This document shows positions 12,564 through 25,908 of a stretch of 64,000 nucleotides of DNA, piece after piece (position 1 is the stretch's first letter; each line of letters opens with the position of its first letter). Location of the stretch: the NCBI GenBank assembly GCA_011032825.1, contig JAADJZ010000037.1, positions 62,001 through 126,000 on the forward strand, read 5' to 3'. Made by a program: the position numbers and the translations under genes. The notes under the pieces are model-generated. The model was not told the DNA's origin, did no database searches, and saw nothing but the letters and a program-made list of their open reading frames with translations. The DNA is from Massariosphaeria phaeospora. Taxonomy: Eukaryota > Ascomycota > Dothideomycetes > Pleosporales.

Positions 12564-15500
12564 CTCGTGGGCGGCCCCTCGCTTGCGGGGTCTCTGCGGC
12601 TGCGACGACGTAATAGGCGGTGAAGTCGAGAGCAGGCCGTTTCTGCTATTGACGCCGTGAGCGAGCTCTCGCCAAGGGCCTAGCGCGGTGGGCGGGCGTC
12701 CACGGGGGCAAGAGCTGGAGGCAGGCGCGGTACCCGAGGCGTTGGAGGCAGGGGGGAGGGCGAGGGGTCAAGGGTGCGGCAGACTCTGTGATTGTGTCGG
12801 CCACGACAATGGAAGCACAGAGAAGCGTAGGCCCGGGGACCCTGGCGCCGTGGAGAGTCTGCCGTCTTGTAACTACAGCAACGAACTCGAGCAGCAGATG
12901 ACGTGACGCCCACGTCGGCGCTCTCCCTGGCCTGGTAGATGTGTTCGACAGACTATATGGCAGCCGGCGTGTGTGGGCAGACGCGGTCACAAGAAAGAGC
13001 CCCTTCCTCTGGTCGGCAGCTGGAGTCGCAGCTGCCTGCAATGATCAGGTGCGGTCCGTTGACCCTAGCTGGCCAGTGAGGGAGGCCGGAATACTGCGGG
13101 GAAAAGGCTGCGGGGGAGAAGGTGCGGCAGGCGCCAGCACTGCCTTAGGTCCGACTCGGCCGGGCTCAAACTCTGCGTCGACGATTGCTGGTTTAGACTA
13201 TAGTCTTGACGAGGTATAGCAGCGTGGGCAGCGAAGCTTGTCGACAGGAAGGTCTTCCCAATTGACGGCGACTGGAGGTGTTCGGGTGAGGACGCCGTGG
13301 TGCACGTGATGGCCCGTTCACAGGTCTTGGCGGTGACAAGGGTAGGCCCCAATGAGCGGTGTGAAGCAGATTAAGTATTTGTCGATGACAACAATATAGG
13401 GCGGTGTGTAGTGTTGTAGACGTGGTATGTCGACTCCTGGGTCAGCGTTTTCTCCGAGCTCGGTGATCTCCTTAGCAGGTAGTCGCCTGTAGATGGCAAG
13501 CAACATTGATGTATCCTTGGAAGAGATCCCTTGGAGGTAAGGTAGTGTCGCGTGGGTGAGCAGCATGGTGCGTTACTCATGGTAGTGCTCCAAGGAAGAG
13601 GTAGTGGTAACGCATGAACAACGAGGACTCTAGGAGATGAGAACAGAAAATGACGACGGGTGTGCTGAAAGAGTTTACAAAAAATAAATAGTGATATGAG
13701 TTGAAAGGTAATATAAGGGATGCTAGTAAGGGATGGGGACATAGAACATGAAAGGGATGAGGAAATGAGTGTAAGTAGGAGACATAAGAATATTACTTCG
13801 AGACAGGTAAATGCATGATGCTTGCGTGATGGATACGAAAGTAGTAAGACGACAAAGAAATGATGATAGAGACAATACGACGGAGCATCGGCGTGATGAA
13901 AAGACGTCGAAAGTAGTAGCTGACTTACATATGGAACTCCAGGGGAGTGCGTACCTACGATCGGACTAACCGAATCGATGATAGAGCAACCCTGTGTAAA
14001 GGTCTTACATATCCTCTCCTGGGGGCTACGACCTCGACATAGCTTGATGCAATGCAGGGAGAAGCATGTGTTAGGACCTGTTTAGGTCTTGAGAAACTGG
14101 AGATCAGTGACATGAAATAGAGTTATCAGATAGAACCCGATCGTGTAGCCGTCATCTGGTTCGATTCTGAATTACTCCAACGCCTAAGGGATAGAAAAGA
14201 GTAACAGGGGCTTCGCACGGATCCCAAAAAACTCCGGAAATGGTGGAAGAATTGAGTACCAAGTATCGGAACAGGGTGTAGGCGAAGATAGTTGGCAAAA
14301 CCGAGACCGAAGCGAAGCATTTGATAACCAGACTCATGACACCTTTGAAAAGGAGCAGGAGTAAAGAGGGTGATGAAAGATTCATGGCAGCGTTTGAAAA
14401 GAACCAGGAGTTAAGAGATTCGTGAAAGATGGAGCTCCTCAAGAAGTATGCAAAGTTCTTACTTCCAAGTTGACGGGCAACTTAGAATATATGACTGAGC
14501 GTCCGCATCTTTCGGGCCACGATCCAATCGTCCCTTTGCAGGAGTGTATTTTGCTGGAATGATTTCTTTTCGCATATGCCACATCCTAAGTGTGGGGAAT
14601 TTCCGCGATCAGTGTTGCTGACGCGTCTTTGTAATTTGCGACTGTTGACTGGCCCCGTTTTAGGTCGGCCTAAACCCGCATGTGTGCGGACAGGGTTCTG
14701 ATTACTGGTCAATCCAGCCGCGTCTCTAGAACGTATTAATGCAGATATTCAGGCGTCGCGATCCGTGTCCGCCACAAGTATAGGTCCACGATTATGGTCT
14801 CCCAGGGCGCAGAAGCCGTGAATCGCTTGGGTCAGGGGGTTCAAGCAACGCAGCATTGCGCACGAGAATAAGTATCTCGCAAGTCGGTCAGCTATACCTT
14901 ATCCGATCATGTAAAAATGCGAATGGATGAGCAGTCACAACCCGCTACTCATGGTATTCTTCAAACGCGTCGTTGGACGAGGGGAGGGGCTGCGACAGGA
15001 ACTCGCGCGTAAGGAAGCGGGACTCGACTCGGTCTACGAAGTTAGTAGTCCAAGTAATTTGCTTGTGCGTGTCCCGAGTCTTTGTCGAGCAGACCGTGCA
15101 ATCGTTGTGAAGCGGTGAACCGGACGGACGAACGCCCAGTCGCGCCCGAGGAAGCCACCGAGCCGCCGCAAGACGATCGTGCCGTCGACATGCCGGTGTA
15201 CGTATGCGTAGTAGTGTGGAGAGGATGCTCGCCATCGGTGTTGTGCTGGTACAGCGGGGAACTGAAGGTCTGAACGCGTAAACGTTGGACGCGCCGGGGT
15301 TCGCGTAGGGGTGGAAAAATGATTATGGGGTGGAAAACGGAGGCTTGGGGTCTTCCTGCGTTAGTTAGGTAGGGGGAGGGCCTGCTGTTGAAGGTGGAAT
15401 AGGCCCCATATGGATGCTGGGTGAATATGAAAAGCTCTGCGGAAAGGCTGGGTGCGGAGGGCATGATGTCGTTTGCATGGGCGGGGCAGGTCAGACGGAA

Positions 15501-18500
15501 GTGCAAACAAGGTTTTCGTGCGAGTCAGTGGTGCGGCAGGGTCATCGAGGGTGCTTGGCGAGCTGTCCCATTGCTCCTGACAACAGTATCACCGCATCAA
15601 TAGCATTGGTAGGCACTCGGTATCTGAAGTAAAAGCTTCTCATTCTATTGTAACTACAGTACTCCGTATATCTGATGCCTGTTAGCTGAGTGCCTAGTAT
15701 CGCTGGTGAGGAGCATGCGGGGGTCCAAACTTACATAGACATATTACTAGCCAGCCATGCTTGCATCTGGCTGCACCGGTTCCCCTAGTTCGTGCTTTCG
15801 TAGAAACCCTAGCAGTGGACATGTCTAGCATGTAAAGTCTGTATTCGTTTGCTTGAACAGTTGATAGCCCGGCGGCGATGCGATGCTGCGCGGCTCCCAC
15901 CGTGGATGAGTTAGATGGCGGGTGTGCGGAGCCACGGATCGGGTCCCCACCCCCTCATCCAAATTTCTACCCAGTCTGATAGGTGATATATGCTCGCCCT
16001 CAGTGAAGGCGATGAGAGAGCGACGAGGATGTCCTATTTGCTTGCCGGAGATGTACTCGATCGCTTGGTAATGGTGGACGGGGCCGGGGGTGGGTGCATT
16101 GACTTGCATCTTTCTTTGAGGCTCCCCTCTCCCACAACGCGTTTCCGCCTCAGCGACCGACACCCCACCACCACACACCCCATCCGCACCCAGTAACTCT
16201 TCAACAATCTTCAAGCGTTACAATCGAGATGGCTCGTCGATGGCGAAGATGAAAATCCCCTTGGCGGCACCAAGTCATCTGCTCGGCAGCCAGACGGCCG
16301 CCCCCAGCCCCTCCTCCGTCGACTCCGCTCCGGTTAACAGTCGACCTTTACGCCCTCGACGAGACACAGGGACTATGCTATCAGCAAGCCTGATAGCAAA
16401 GTCGAGAGCTCCGTATGGAATAACAAGGAGGCGCCATTGCCGCCGTCACGACGACGAGGGAGGCATTGGCCGGCCGGCTACCTGCAGAGACCCACTCCTG
16501 CAGTCTCGCGCTTGCGGACATCTCGTACGTGTTAGCAAGCAGACGAGAGCGGGTATCTGCTTCGTTTGCAGTACTATCCCCGTGGGCGGTGCTCTTCCCG
16601 GAGATCGAAACAGCGGCAGCTTGGACGGGGATTGCTGGCTGGCATCCGGTCACACGGTAAGGATCCAAGCCCCTTCGTCGGATTGCTGCATTTGGCTGAC
16701 AAGATTCGATCTCCAGAATTACCTTAGTCCTCTCGAAACGCCCAGGCGGCATACTGGATAGCGCATCGTGGATCCATCAGAACAAGTCCGCTCCTTGGTG
16801 AAGGCGGAGGGGAATACCGCACCTTGAAGACTTGGAGACTTTGAAGATCGCATAACTGGTTGCAGATGTCTTTGATTCTAGAATGACGGCCGACGCCTAT
16901 CCTATACATCGACGGACGAGCGAAATGTCGCCAAGAACCGGAGAGCATCAATGACCTCGAGAACTAGCTTCAGCAGGTCGAGTCCGGTCCATAGAGTGGC
17001 ATATCAACAGCGGAGCTTTCCGGGCTTGACACGATACATCTCCTACGGTGAGGTACGGCTTCGCTTATCTGGACGCAGATGTTGCACACCCGGGGATTTT
17101 GGAAGCCGGATACACCATTCCATGGGTCAAGATCAAGAGAAAAAGATTGCGATCTGGAGAAAGTTTAGCGCGGGACACTGGATGGATCCATAAGCTTCAC
17201 CCCGAAGTTGGGGGCCAATCAACACGATGGGACACACGCGGTTCCTCTCCAAGCCGGCACCAGGACACAAGGGCACTGTTGGAAGAAGTTCCCGGAAGCT
17301 GTCTAAGGCGATTCTCATATGCGGACGTCTTCCAACATCTCCAAGACAGCAGGTTGATGCGTCTCGTCGTGCTTCGTGTCGTTATATCAAGCTGGGAAGG
17401 CGCGCTGCGGGGCCCGGAAGCAAGACGGCGCGCTTTCCAAATGTCGGATTTCGTTACGCGCCACCACGATGTTCTCAAAGACACCTACCTTCGAATATCA
17501 GCCCTGGGATCGCATACTGTCAGCACTGCAATAATGAAGGGATCGATCCCACCTCGATAGTTACCGAACGAATCTCGCGCCTGGAACATCCGAGATTCGC
17601 GACTTCCCATGAAGACACGTCTCTACGCAAGCGGCGGACTCAACGATACGCCAATTGGCGCCTCCAAATTTTGATCCACGGAGGAACCAGAGCCTATCTG
17701 ACGAGGACGTGATAGCTACAAGCGAAGGCAGATCGCTCGTCTTCAAGTGAACTTTGGCGAGGGTCATGTATGTGCAAGACCCAGGCATGACAAGCACACA
17801 GCATGTCTTGAACTTGTCCGGCAGTTCTCCGCAAGCCAGCATGACTTTAATACAAGAAGCTGTGGTTCAGATCAGTAATAAGACAACTTGGCTCCTGTGG
17901 GGGTGTTATGTGGCAGGCCGATCACTCTCCAAGCCGCAGCTCGGACAACACTACGGCGATACCTCGAACAAAACTCCTCGATCAACAAGGACTGGCTAGG
18001 ACAGCTCCTGGCTCTCATATAGAAGGTAGGAAACTTCTCTACCTTCCACTCAGCGTTAAGACATACTCTCTGGGGAACTTACGAACCAATTGTCTTCGAT
18101 ACTTTACTGGGATGGGTAGTGGATCGGTCCACTTGCACACCAGACGACAGGCTCACGAGATGGATGTGCTACTTGGTCCATCCGTCTCTCGACCTTGAAA
18201 GTATCAGGAGACAAAGATGAGATGGGAACCGACCGCGCTCATAACACTCCCACGGCCTCGTGTCTTTTGTTTCTACCCAAGGCGATGAACCATTTCGGCT
18301 GTCCTGGGTATGTGCTATTCGTTCTGACCGTCTAATGCGAGGCTTCGTTTAAACATTTTGCTTTCCGTGTCTTTCTTTTCTCTTGTCATCACATTTCCTT
18401 ATTGTCAACTTTCCTTTTGCTTAGCCATTCCGGAGCCGCAGGATCCCATGGTTCCGACCGATCGAAGTTCGGATGCCAGTACTGGATTGGATTTCGGATA

Positions 18501-20888
18501 AGGCCGCTACCAGGAAGTTCATGTTTCCACGCCAAACATCTTGCAGCTCTATTCAGACGCCCCCAATGGAAATGTCGAGACTGCATTCTCGACAAGAAAG
18601 AGTTGGATATTGTATCAAACGTTCCAGGGATTGGCGTCTTTGAATCCAGGGGAGAGGACCAGTATTGTACTTGTTGCGTGCAGCAAGTCAAGCGTTGAAC
18701 GGTGTCGACAGCTCCAAACATGATCCACGTCGTACGCTTGCTGGTGTTCTCGATCACGCTCGTCTTGATATCCTCCTTCGGCGATTCTGTTAAGACTTGT
18801 TAGCTTGAGCTTAGCTTTGCAGTGTATTGCTGGGAGCCCGGATGCGCAAGATTCTCTGTAACTGTACAGGCGGTCCATGTGGCGAAAATAATGTCTTCGA
18901 ATATCCGTTTCAGGACTCCCTGCGCATCTGACGATTGATTCGATCCCATCTCTTTCCTGTTTCCTTACTCGCGTATGGCTTCGTCATCCAAGTTTGCCGG
19001 GTACTGCGAGGCCGTCGAATTGAAGAGTGGACTTTTTGCACGGATAGTGCGTTGCCAGCCCTGAACCAACAAAGACGGATCGTACACTACTCAAAGTTGG
19101 GTATTACGCGCACGCCTTGTCCACTGTATCATGGGTATGATCGTATGCATAGCCGGCCTCGATGGCGAGGTCGATTATACGTATCTGCTTTTAGCCAGAA
19201 CCTCTCGTGGTAAAGGACATGTAGTCTCTCACCATGCCCCGAACCGGTCGCTTCAGTGCTGCTTCCTCTATCCTCTGTCCGTACGACCTCAGCAGTCTCG
19301 AAACTATGGATCCGTTGCGTCCTCTTGTCTATGGGGAGCTCTTCGTTGTGCGGCCCGGATAGGATGGCTCCTTTGTCTTCTCTTCTTCCTGTCCCGGTTG
19401 TGGTTCTTCTTCTTGGAGATTATCGGGGCGATTCCCTCAGGCAATCCACCTTTCGAATCCACCTTTCGGCTAGGCCATCTTCCCGTTACCAATGTGTGCC
19501 GGTAATGGCTATCCTGGCTCTTTTCAACCTCCGGCAGCGTTGTTTCTGTTGATCCGCTGGTGGTGGCTCCCATCAAGCTCGGCCTCGTCCACAGCGTTTG
19601 ATCAGATGAACCAAGAGTCGACCCGTCTCTTCATGTCCAGTCTGCTGCAGTCTTCTTCGTGGACGGCCCTTCAACTCTTGTCTTCTCAAAGTGTTGTAAA
19701 AGCCGCATCTGCGTACGCCCCATCTCCGAGGGTTGCCGCAGCCGGTCACGGTGACCCTGGAGGAACAGACAGTTGCTTCAGCCTCACTGGCAACCTGCTA
19801 GGGGAGCGATGCGTTATTCGCGTGCCAGAGGTTATCTGTCAGAGGTTAACCGTTCTACCGCGTTTCGTTCGCGCCCTTTGCGTGACTGGAGACGTCAAGT
19901 CGCGGACATCCTGCCTTGTTAGTGCGCGCCTTTCCGTCGCTGAAGGGATCCACATCCGTGGCGTTCGTCCTGGCGGTTCGGCTCGCGGATGTAGTGAGCT
20001 CTTCGTACGAACTCTGTGTGCTGTTGGCCGTTCTCTTCATCGGAGACAGGCTCGACATACGCACTTGGCCGACTACACGTTGTGTGGATCTGTGAGGGGC
20101 TCTTCTCAGTCTCCCGTCAGCGAAGGTCCCAACTTGCCGCGGTCGCGGTCGCTGCGGCGGTGGTGGAGTTTGACTGCCCGCTGCGGCAAACTCAGCAAGT
20201 TGTTTGTCGAGGTGTTTATGGGTATGATTCCCTTGGACGCCGCTCGGTCTTTGAGCTCCCGCGATCTCTCTGTGAGGACCTGGGCGTCGGCTTCGCGTGG
20301 TGGTGTTGTGCTCTGGCTCAGAGTTGTCGCCGCGAAGTCTTGCGAAAGCCGTCGACGTAGCGAAACAGATCGCGGGTGTCTGAACATACCCTGACCGTCT
20401 TCCGCTATTGCAGAAGAGCTTCGGTGCCGTACCTTGTGCGTTCCAGTGCTGTTGCGTTGAAGGCAGCCCCGCCGACCGCTGCGCCTGAGCGAAGCAAAGT
20501 CGTCCGGAACGGGAGGGCAGCCGCCGAGACTCTGAGCTCCCTGAAAGAATCTCTCGTCCATGGACCATGTATGACGGTCCTGATGCATCTCAGGTCTCTG
20601 TGTTGTTGTGGCTGGTGTGTTGGTGCGCGGGCCTTGGCCTTCAAAGTTGAGGCTCGCCCCTATGGCCGCGGGCGGCCAGCGGAGGGGGGCAACCCAAACA
20701 CGCTGAGAAGGCCTGCACATCCCAGCCCGGCTTTAAGAGAGCCATCTGGGACTTGAGAAACATGCCGTCTGCTGCCCTCAGGGGCATCGAGCTCTGCAAC
20801 GTCTCAATAGATTGCGGGAGGAGCGCGGCTCTCTCACGCCGCTGGCGGGCACACATCGTGTGCGGCGAACAAGCACCCAGGCATGGCT
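12564..20888. other. Gene-poor region
   Basis: More than 8 kb in which no open frame shows a recognisable domain, codon pattern or splice-supported structure. The longest frames (300 residues at 19492-20394 on plus, 237 and 204 residues on minus in the same place) overlap each other and read as low-complexity Arg/Ser/Leu text, as expected from GC-rich non-coding DNA. No strong C-to-T decay of the RIP kind is obvious. The region could be a decayed transposon; no reverse transcriptase, integrase or transposase motif was seen. Confidence 0.5.
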
Positions 20889-21023
20889 GCCGCTGACGGA
20901 CACGCACGCATCTCTGCCGTTGACGGGCATGCACGCATCTCTGCCGTTGACGGGCATGCACTCATAGATGCCGTTGACCAGCATGGACACATAGATGCCG
21001 CTGATGAGCATGCACACATAGAC
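20889..21023. repeat. 27-bp minisatellite, five tandem copies
   Basis: Five head-to-tail units start at 20889, 20916, 20943, 20970 and 20997. Each begins GCCG(C/T)TGA and contains the core GCATG(C/G)AC(G/T/A)CAT, with the last two units more diverged. Because 27 is a multiple of three, the array reads as a nonapeptide repeat of the type DGHARISAV on the plus strand, and reads through on the minus strand as well. Confidence 0.9.
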
Positions 21024-21407
21024 GCGCTTCGCCAGCACACATCTCATGCATGTGGCAAGCATGCAGAGCGCCCTGGTGCATGTCGGCCTGCTCTCTCTAT
21101 GGCCTCAGGAAGATGGAGTGCAGCACCCTGCAGGAGATCGAGGATGCGTTGCGTGCCTATGTTTGCTATGTCCCTACAGCTTCATGACTACACCGGCTGT
21201 GTGCCCTCCATGCGTGGCTTGCCGATAGCTGCTATGTCCACAGAGGACGGATGCCCCGCCCGCCAGCCCCGGCCACCTACCCGGCAGTGGAGGCCCCTCC
21301 GAGCGTGACTGAGTGACCAACCGCCCAAGAAGTCCCCACCCTTCACGCTAAGCCTATCCCAATCTCCGGGCCCACTCCCCGCAGGCTTCCAAAGGTCCCG
21401 CCCACCT

Positions 21408-21563
21408 TGTAAACAGTCTATATATATTTGTTCAGTGCAAAAATCTTCACCGGGGGCACTAGGTCCCCGGTTAGATAGTGTAGATAGTTGTGCTCGTTTT
21501 CTCTGAAGACTTGTGCTGACTAGTCTACAGATCTGCCTTGGGCTCAGGTTCAGTCCCCTTACA
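21408..21563 (+). mobile_element. Possible solo LTR
   Basis: A 156-bp segment begins TGTAA and ends TTACA, so it has TG...CA ends within a 5-bp inverted repeat. A TATATATAT box lies near the left end and a CCGGGGGC/GTCCCCGG hairpin is inside. This resembles a short fungal LTR. There is no visible target-site duplication and I did not find a second copy in the window, so the call is tentative. Confidence 0.3.
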
Positions 21564-21679
21564 GGCCTTTTTTTTTAAACTTTTTTTTTTTTTTTTTGCG
21601 GCATAGGGGTGTGGATGGCTGATTTCTTTGTTTCTACTGCTTTTGCCTTCGTAGGAGAGTTGTGGGGGGTGGCAATTGG

Positions 21680-22480
21680 GATTTGGGGGGGTGTGGGCAA
21701 TGGGCAGAACATAGTGGGATGGCGCGTCTCGGGCTGCAGGTGGGAGAGACCACTGCTCACGGAGTTACACGGTGTGGACTGGCTCAGACGTACCTACCAA
21801 GCTCGCAGGGCCGGGTTTGTTGCGTGCATGCGAACACTAAGTGCAGATTCCTGCATACCCTGGACCTGCGGCGGACCTAGCAGCTCACGCTCAAGCTGAC
21901 GGGACCACCGCTCCCGGATGGCAAGTTCTGGCCTGACCAAAGCGACTTGAGGACTCTGCAGACCAGATCGGCGGGCCTCTCCAATACTGAGCGCAGAGCT
22001 TTGCATAGTCTGGCTGTACGGCGACCTTCGCATCTCACGCACCACCAGCGCAGCCGTTCCCCATCTGCTTACGAGCTCTAAATTGAGCAACACTACTATG
22101 CGATGTTTGCAGCGGCATGCTCGTGGTGTCTTCAATACCAGATGCTGCATGCGAAACTCTACATACTCCGCGGGGTACCACGGCGAAGCTGTCATGTCCC
22201 GCTTTAAGCTGGCGGAGAAAGTTTACATGGCATCACAAGCTTTGGGCTGAGGTAATGACTATTCGTGGGTTTGTATAGCAGGTTGATGGGCCTCATGAAC
22301 ACTAGATGCAGTTCCCACGTAGTCTGGGTGCATGGCGAGCCCAGGCTTGGCAGACTTATGGCCGACGGAACTACCTCTTCTGAGATGTTAAGCATAGACT
22401 GCTCGAAGCGGCTGGAGTGACTATCGGATACGCATTGCGGGCTTCTAGGCAAAGCGGTAAGGATTGACAACACATCCAGC
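21680..22480. repeat. Degenerate tandem array with ~150-bp period
   Basis: An anchor of the form (G/C)AA(C/T)AC(T/C)(A/G)(A/G)G recurs at about 21832, 21982, 22132 and 22297. After about ten bases it is followed by a second conserved block, CATAGTCTGG..TG..TGGCGA.CC or a diverged version of it. Spacing is 150, 150 and 165 bases. A weaker copy of the second block lies near 21705. The copies are clearly related but strongly diverged. Confidence 0.5.
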
Positions 22481-25400
22481 ATCTCACAAGCTACCTACAC
22501 ATGGTGGAACTTCCTCAAACCTAAGCTCTCGAATGGGCTAAATTAACCACTCGTGGTCTGCAGGAACGAAAGAGATGCGAATCGCACACGTAGTCAAAAA
22601 GTATGGCAAATGCAGCATTTCCCAGCTTTGAGCTGGCCGCAGCCGCACTACCTTGGATTCACGCTCCATCTAGGTCCGAATGACCGTACGGAATTCATAG
22701 TTGCGATTTCGTGTGCTTCCACACATAGCTGGCGAATTATCCGCGTAGTCTACATGTCTGAGAGCATAGTCGATGGCCGCTGGCCGCCTCAGAGCAGTAA
22801 ACAACTCGTATTATCTAGTCTAGCAAATACAGTAAGTCTTTCGTAAGCACGTAGTACTTAGTCTCTTTAGACTACTCTATGATTTTTTTACTGTCACAAA
22901 CAAAGTACATGGAGACGGTTGATCCGAAACTGAGCTTGAAGCATGTGGAAAGAGCATATATTGGAGGATACTATTAGACGGGGGTGATGCCGTGATGGAC
23001 TATCTGATCCGTAGTACTAGGGCCAGCGCCGCAATCTCTAGGTCTCTCGAACTCTCGAAGCGCGCGCTCGCTGAGATGGACATGGAGAGGGGTGAGATTA
23101 TCATGGGAGATTGTGCTGGAGTGTCTTATTGTGTCAGGGCCGCCTGGCGTGGATACAAGACAACCAAACCAAACAGAGCAGAACCGAACCGCCTTGATGT
23201 TCTGCGGGCAACGACACTAACTACTTTCGGGCTCTCGTAACGAGTGCGTGCCCAGAGCTGTATCTCCTCTCCGGGGCTTCCTCACGCAGCTGGAAGCGCT
23301 CGTTTGTACCTTTCAGGACCAGCACGCGGCAGCTACCTGAGCTCGACAGCCGTACTCCATCCAATTCAGATTCTGGCTTCGTCAGCCTCCTGGTATCCGG
23401 TCACCGTCACTCTCCATGCCCGGCTCACTTGTATGTCGTACTTGTTCCTGAGTCCCCGCTTCAAGATCCGCATCTGCACCTCCTCAGCACTATGTGTGTG
23501 TCCTCGTTGTCCCGATAGCCTTCTTTTCTCCAGCGCGTCTGTGGTCCACGGAAATCCGCTTCGTAGTCGAGGTGACGAGTAAGCCGCACTTGTTCTGCCT
23601 GCGGTTTCTTCGCTCCGACGAGGTCAGGCTGGTGCTGGCCGTGATTGCAAGCTCGGCTGAAGACGACCCCGGGGGGAACGCTCTCCCCTTTACCGCTGTG
23701 CAATCCACGTCTGCGGAACCAACGGACAACGCGGTGGCGCTCGAATCGACAGTGTGTTGTACTGCGCCAGTATCTCGATCCGGTGCGATTCCGACCGGTT
23801 CGGTTCGCTTTGCTGTGCTTTGCTCTCCAGCAACCTGGCCTGGTGTCTAACCAACCAACCGCTACCTTCAAAGGCTCGCGCTACACCAGTCGACGAACGC
23901 GGCGCGGCGCGACGTCTCGCATCTGACTTTCCTGCGGGAGGGCACGCTTCTGCCTTCAACGAACGGTCAGCTTTGTGTTTCTGAGTCTAGAAGGATGGAA
24001 GGAAGGTCGTTCTCGACGGCGGGAGCGGCGCGGCGCTGAGGTTTAACGGCCGGGCAGAATGAATAAACGTACGGGCGCTGTATGTGGGGGTTGCTGAGCG
24101 TCTGGACGGGGGGAAGGAGTTGAGGAGGGGGGAGGGGCGCCGAGTGGGTGGGTGTGAGGGAGGGAGGGTCCGGAGGAGGAGGTAGGTACGGGGTCGCGGT
24201 CGCGGTCGTACTGGGGTAGACGCTGTTTTTCGGAGACGGCGTACTAGCAACTGGGTCGCGCTGGCGGATGTGGCGGCGGTTCGAGCGAGGTTTGAGCGTG
24301 GTGCTGTCGCGCATGTTCTAGCAGGCCGGCATACCACGATATGGTATGCCCCGCAAACGCATCGCCGTCTACTCCAAGCACCTTTTTACACACTACACTA
24401 CACTAAACCTATCTGCCTACCGGCCACTCACTCACTCACTCACTCTACGAACAAGACTCCAAAGGGCTCAACGCGCGAAAAAGTCCAGCGTTTGTACTAC
24501 GTAGGTAGTTGATGATTTGAAACTTTCTGCGGTGTCGAGCGAGCTGCAGATGGATTGGATGGATGGATGCGCAGAAGAAGTCGGGCGCAGAGCAGAGGAT
24601 TGATAGGTTGTGGGGTGGGGGGATGTTTGGTATGTGGGGGAGGGTTGGTGTATGTAGCTGCTGTGTTTGCCTTCGTTCCGGGCTGGCGTACAACTTGACT
24701 TAATTCAGTTCAATTCAACTCATCTTATTACTTGGGAAACTACTGTAGCGGGCTGGATAATAAATGAATGAATGTATGGGTGAATGAATGGATGAAAAAA
24801 GACATAGCCGCTACTACAATCGATATGCTATTGTTCAAGCACAACGTGTATTTATGTGGGGGTCGCTGAGGATTGCTACGCTGAGCTGAAGTTGCTAAAC
24901 TCAGTTTGTTTTTGGATTGTATTGTGCGATGATTGATTATAAGGGGCAAGTAGCGAGAGAGGGCGGGAGGGGGAAGGAGGAGAGGTAGTTTGTAGATAGA
25001 TAGAGTAGAGTAGTGTAGTATAGTGTAGTATAGGAAAATACGATTGGGAAGAAAACTTTACGACTTTGAGACATTTGCGGGGCTAAGTTTTACTATCGTT
25101 GGATTTAGTTAGCACATCAAAAATAAGTAATATTTATAATTACTACAAAGCAGGCAAGCTACAGACATAGACACAAAGCTATTATCCAATATACTCCTAC
25201 TTACCTACTTTCTTTCTCAATCCGCTATTCTACTCTAAACACTACCCTAAGTCTTCTTTCTGCGTTAATACCCAAAACTAATGTTTGACTACGATTTCGT
25301 GGTGCGTTACACCAAGTACTACTATATACACACATATATAGACACTGTACATCTCAATTCCTTCCTTACCTCTCTCCCTCGAACCTCCTCGTTAACCCTT

Positions 25401-25908
25401 CTGCATGGGCTAGGAAGCGGAAATACAGGATAGCTATTAGTATGTATGTGTACTGCGGATTTCAATGGCTATTAGACCGAACTGACTGGGAGTCGAAGTA
25501 CACATCGATATATAGACTACCTAGATCATCAATGGATAAGAGGAGATTAAAGCGGCAGTGGAACAACGGATTACAGCAGGGTATGGGCGAGGTGAGTTGT
25601 CACGGTCGTATCCTGTCGTGCAGTTTAGTGAGTGAGAATACTTGCTTTGCTTATGTTGCGTGCGGGATTGCGGGATTGGGGGTTTGTAGGGAGAAATGAA
25701 ACTGAACTGAAATGCAAAGGTATGGAGACCTCATTTCCTATGCCGAGTTACTACCTACATACAGCTACACCACCTTCCTCTAAGACGTCAGCCTCTCTAC
25801 ACTCCTCCGCGCCCCACCATATCTAGCCAATTCCACATACCACTAATAACCAACTACTCATTCCCATAGATTACCACTCCAACATATTATCCTCCCCCCC
25901 CCAACCCC
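22481..25908. other. Gene-poor region
   Basis: About 3.4 kb with no supported gene. It holds AT-rich stretches around 24900-25400, a TCAC repeat near 24425-24445, two AACTG-type pentamer clusters (24702-24720, 25699-25712) and short frames without recognisable content. Confidence 0.5.

Noticed and set aside
13318..13566. 82-residue minus-strand frame with PPYIVVIDKYLICF
   Set aside because: Isolated, no splice partners, no recognised family; most likely chance.
14150..14175. GGTTCGATTCTG resembling a tRNA B-box
   Set aside because: No A-box or acceptor stem at the required distance.
19492..20720. Overlapping 300-, 237- and 204-residue frames on both strands
   Set aside because: No domain, no splice support, mutual overlap and low-complexity composition; retroelement gag was considered but no zinc knuckle or polymerase was found.
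20889..21023. Evenly spaced repeats as a CRISPR-like array
   Set aside because: The units are contiguous without spacers and the genome is eukaryotic; it is a minisatellite.
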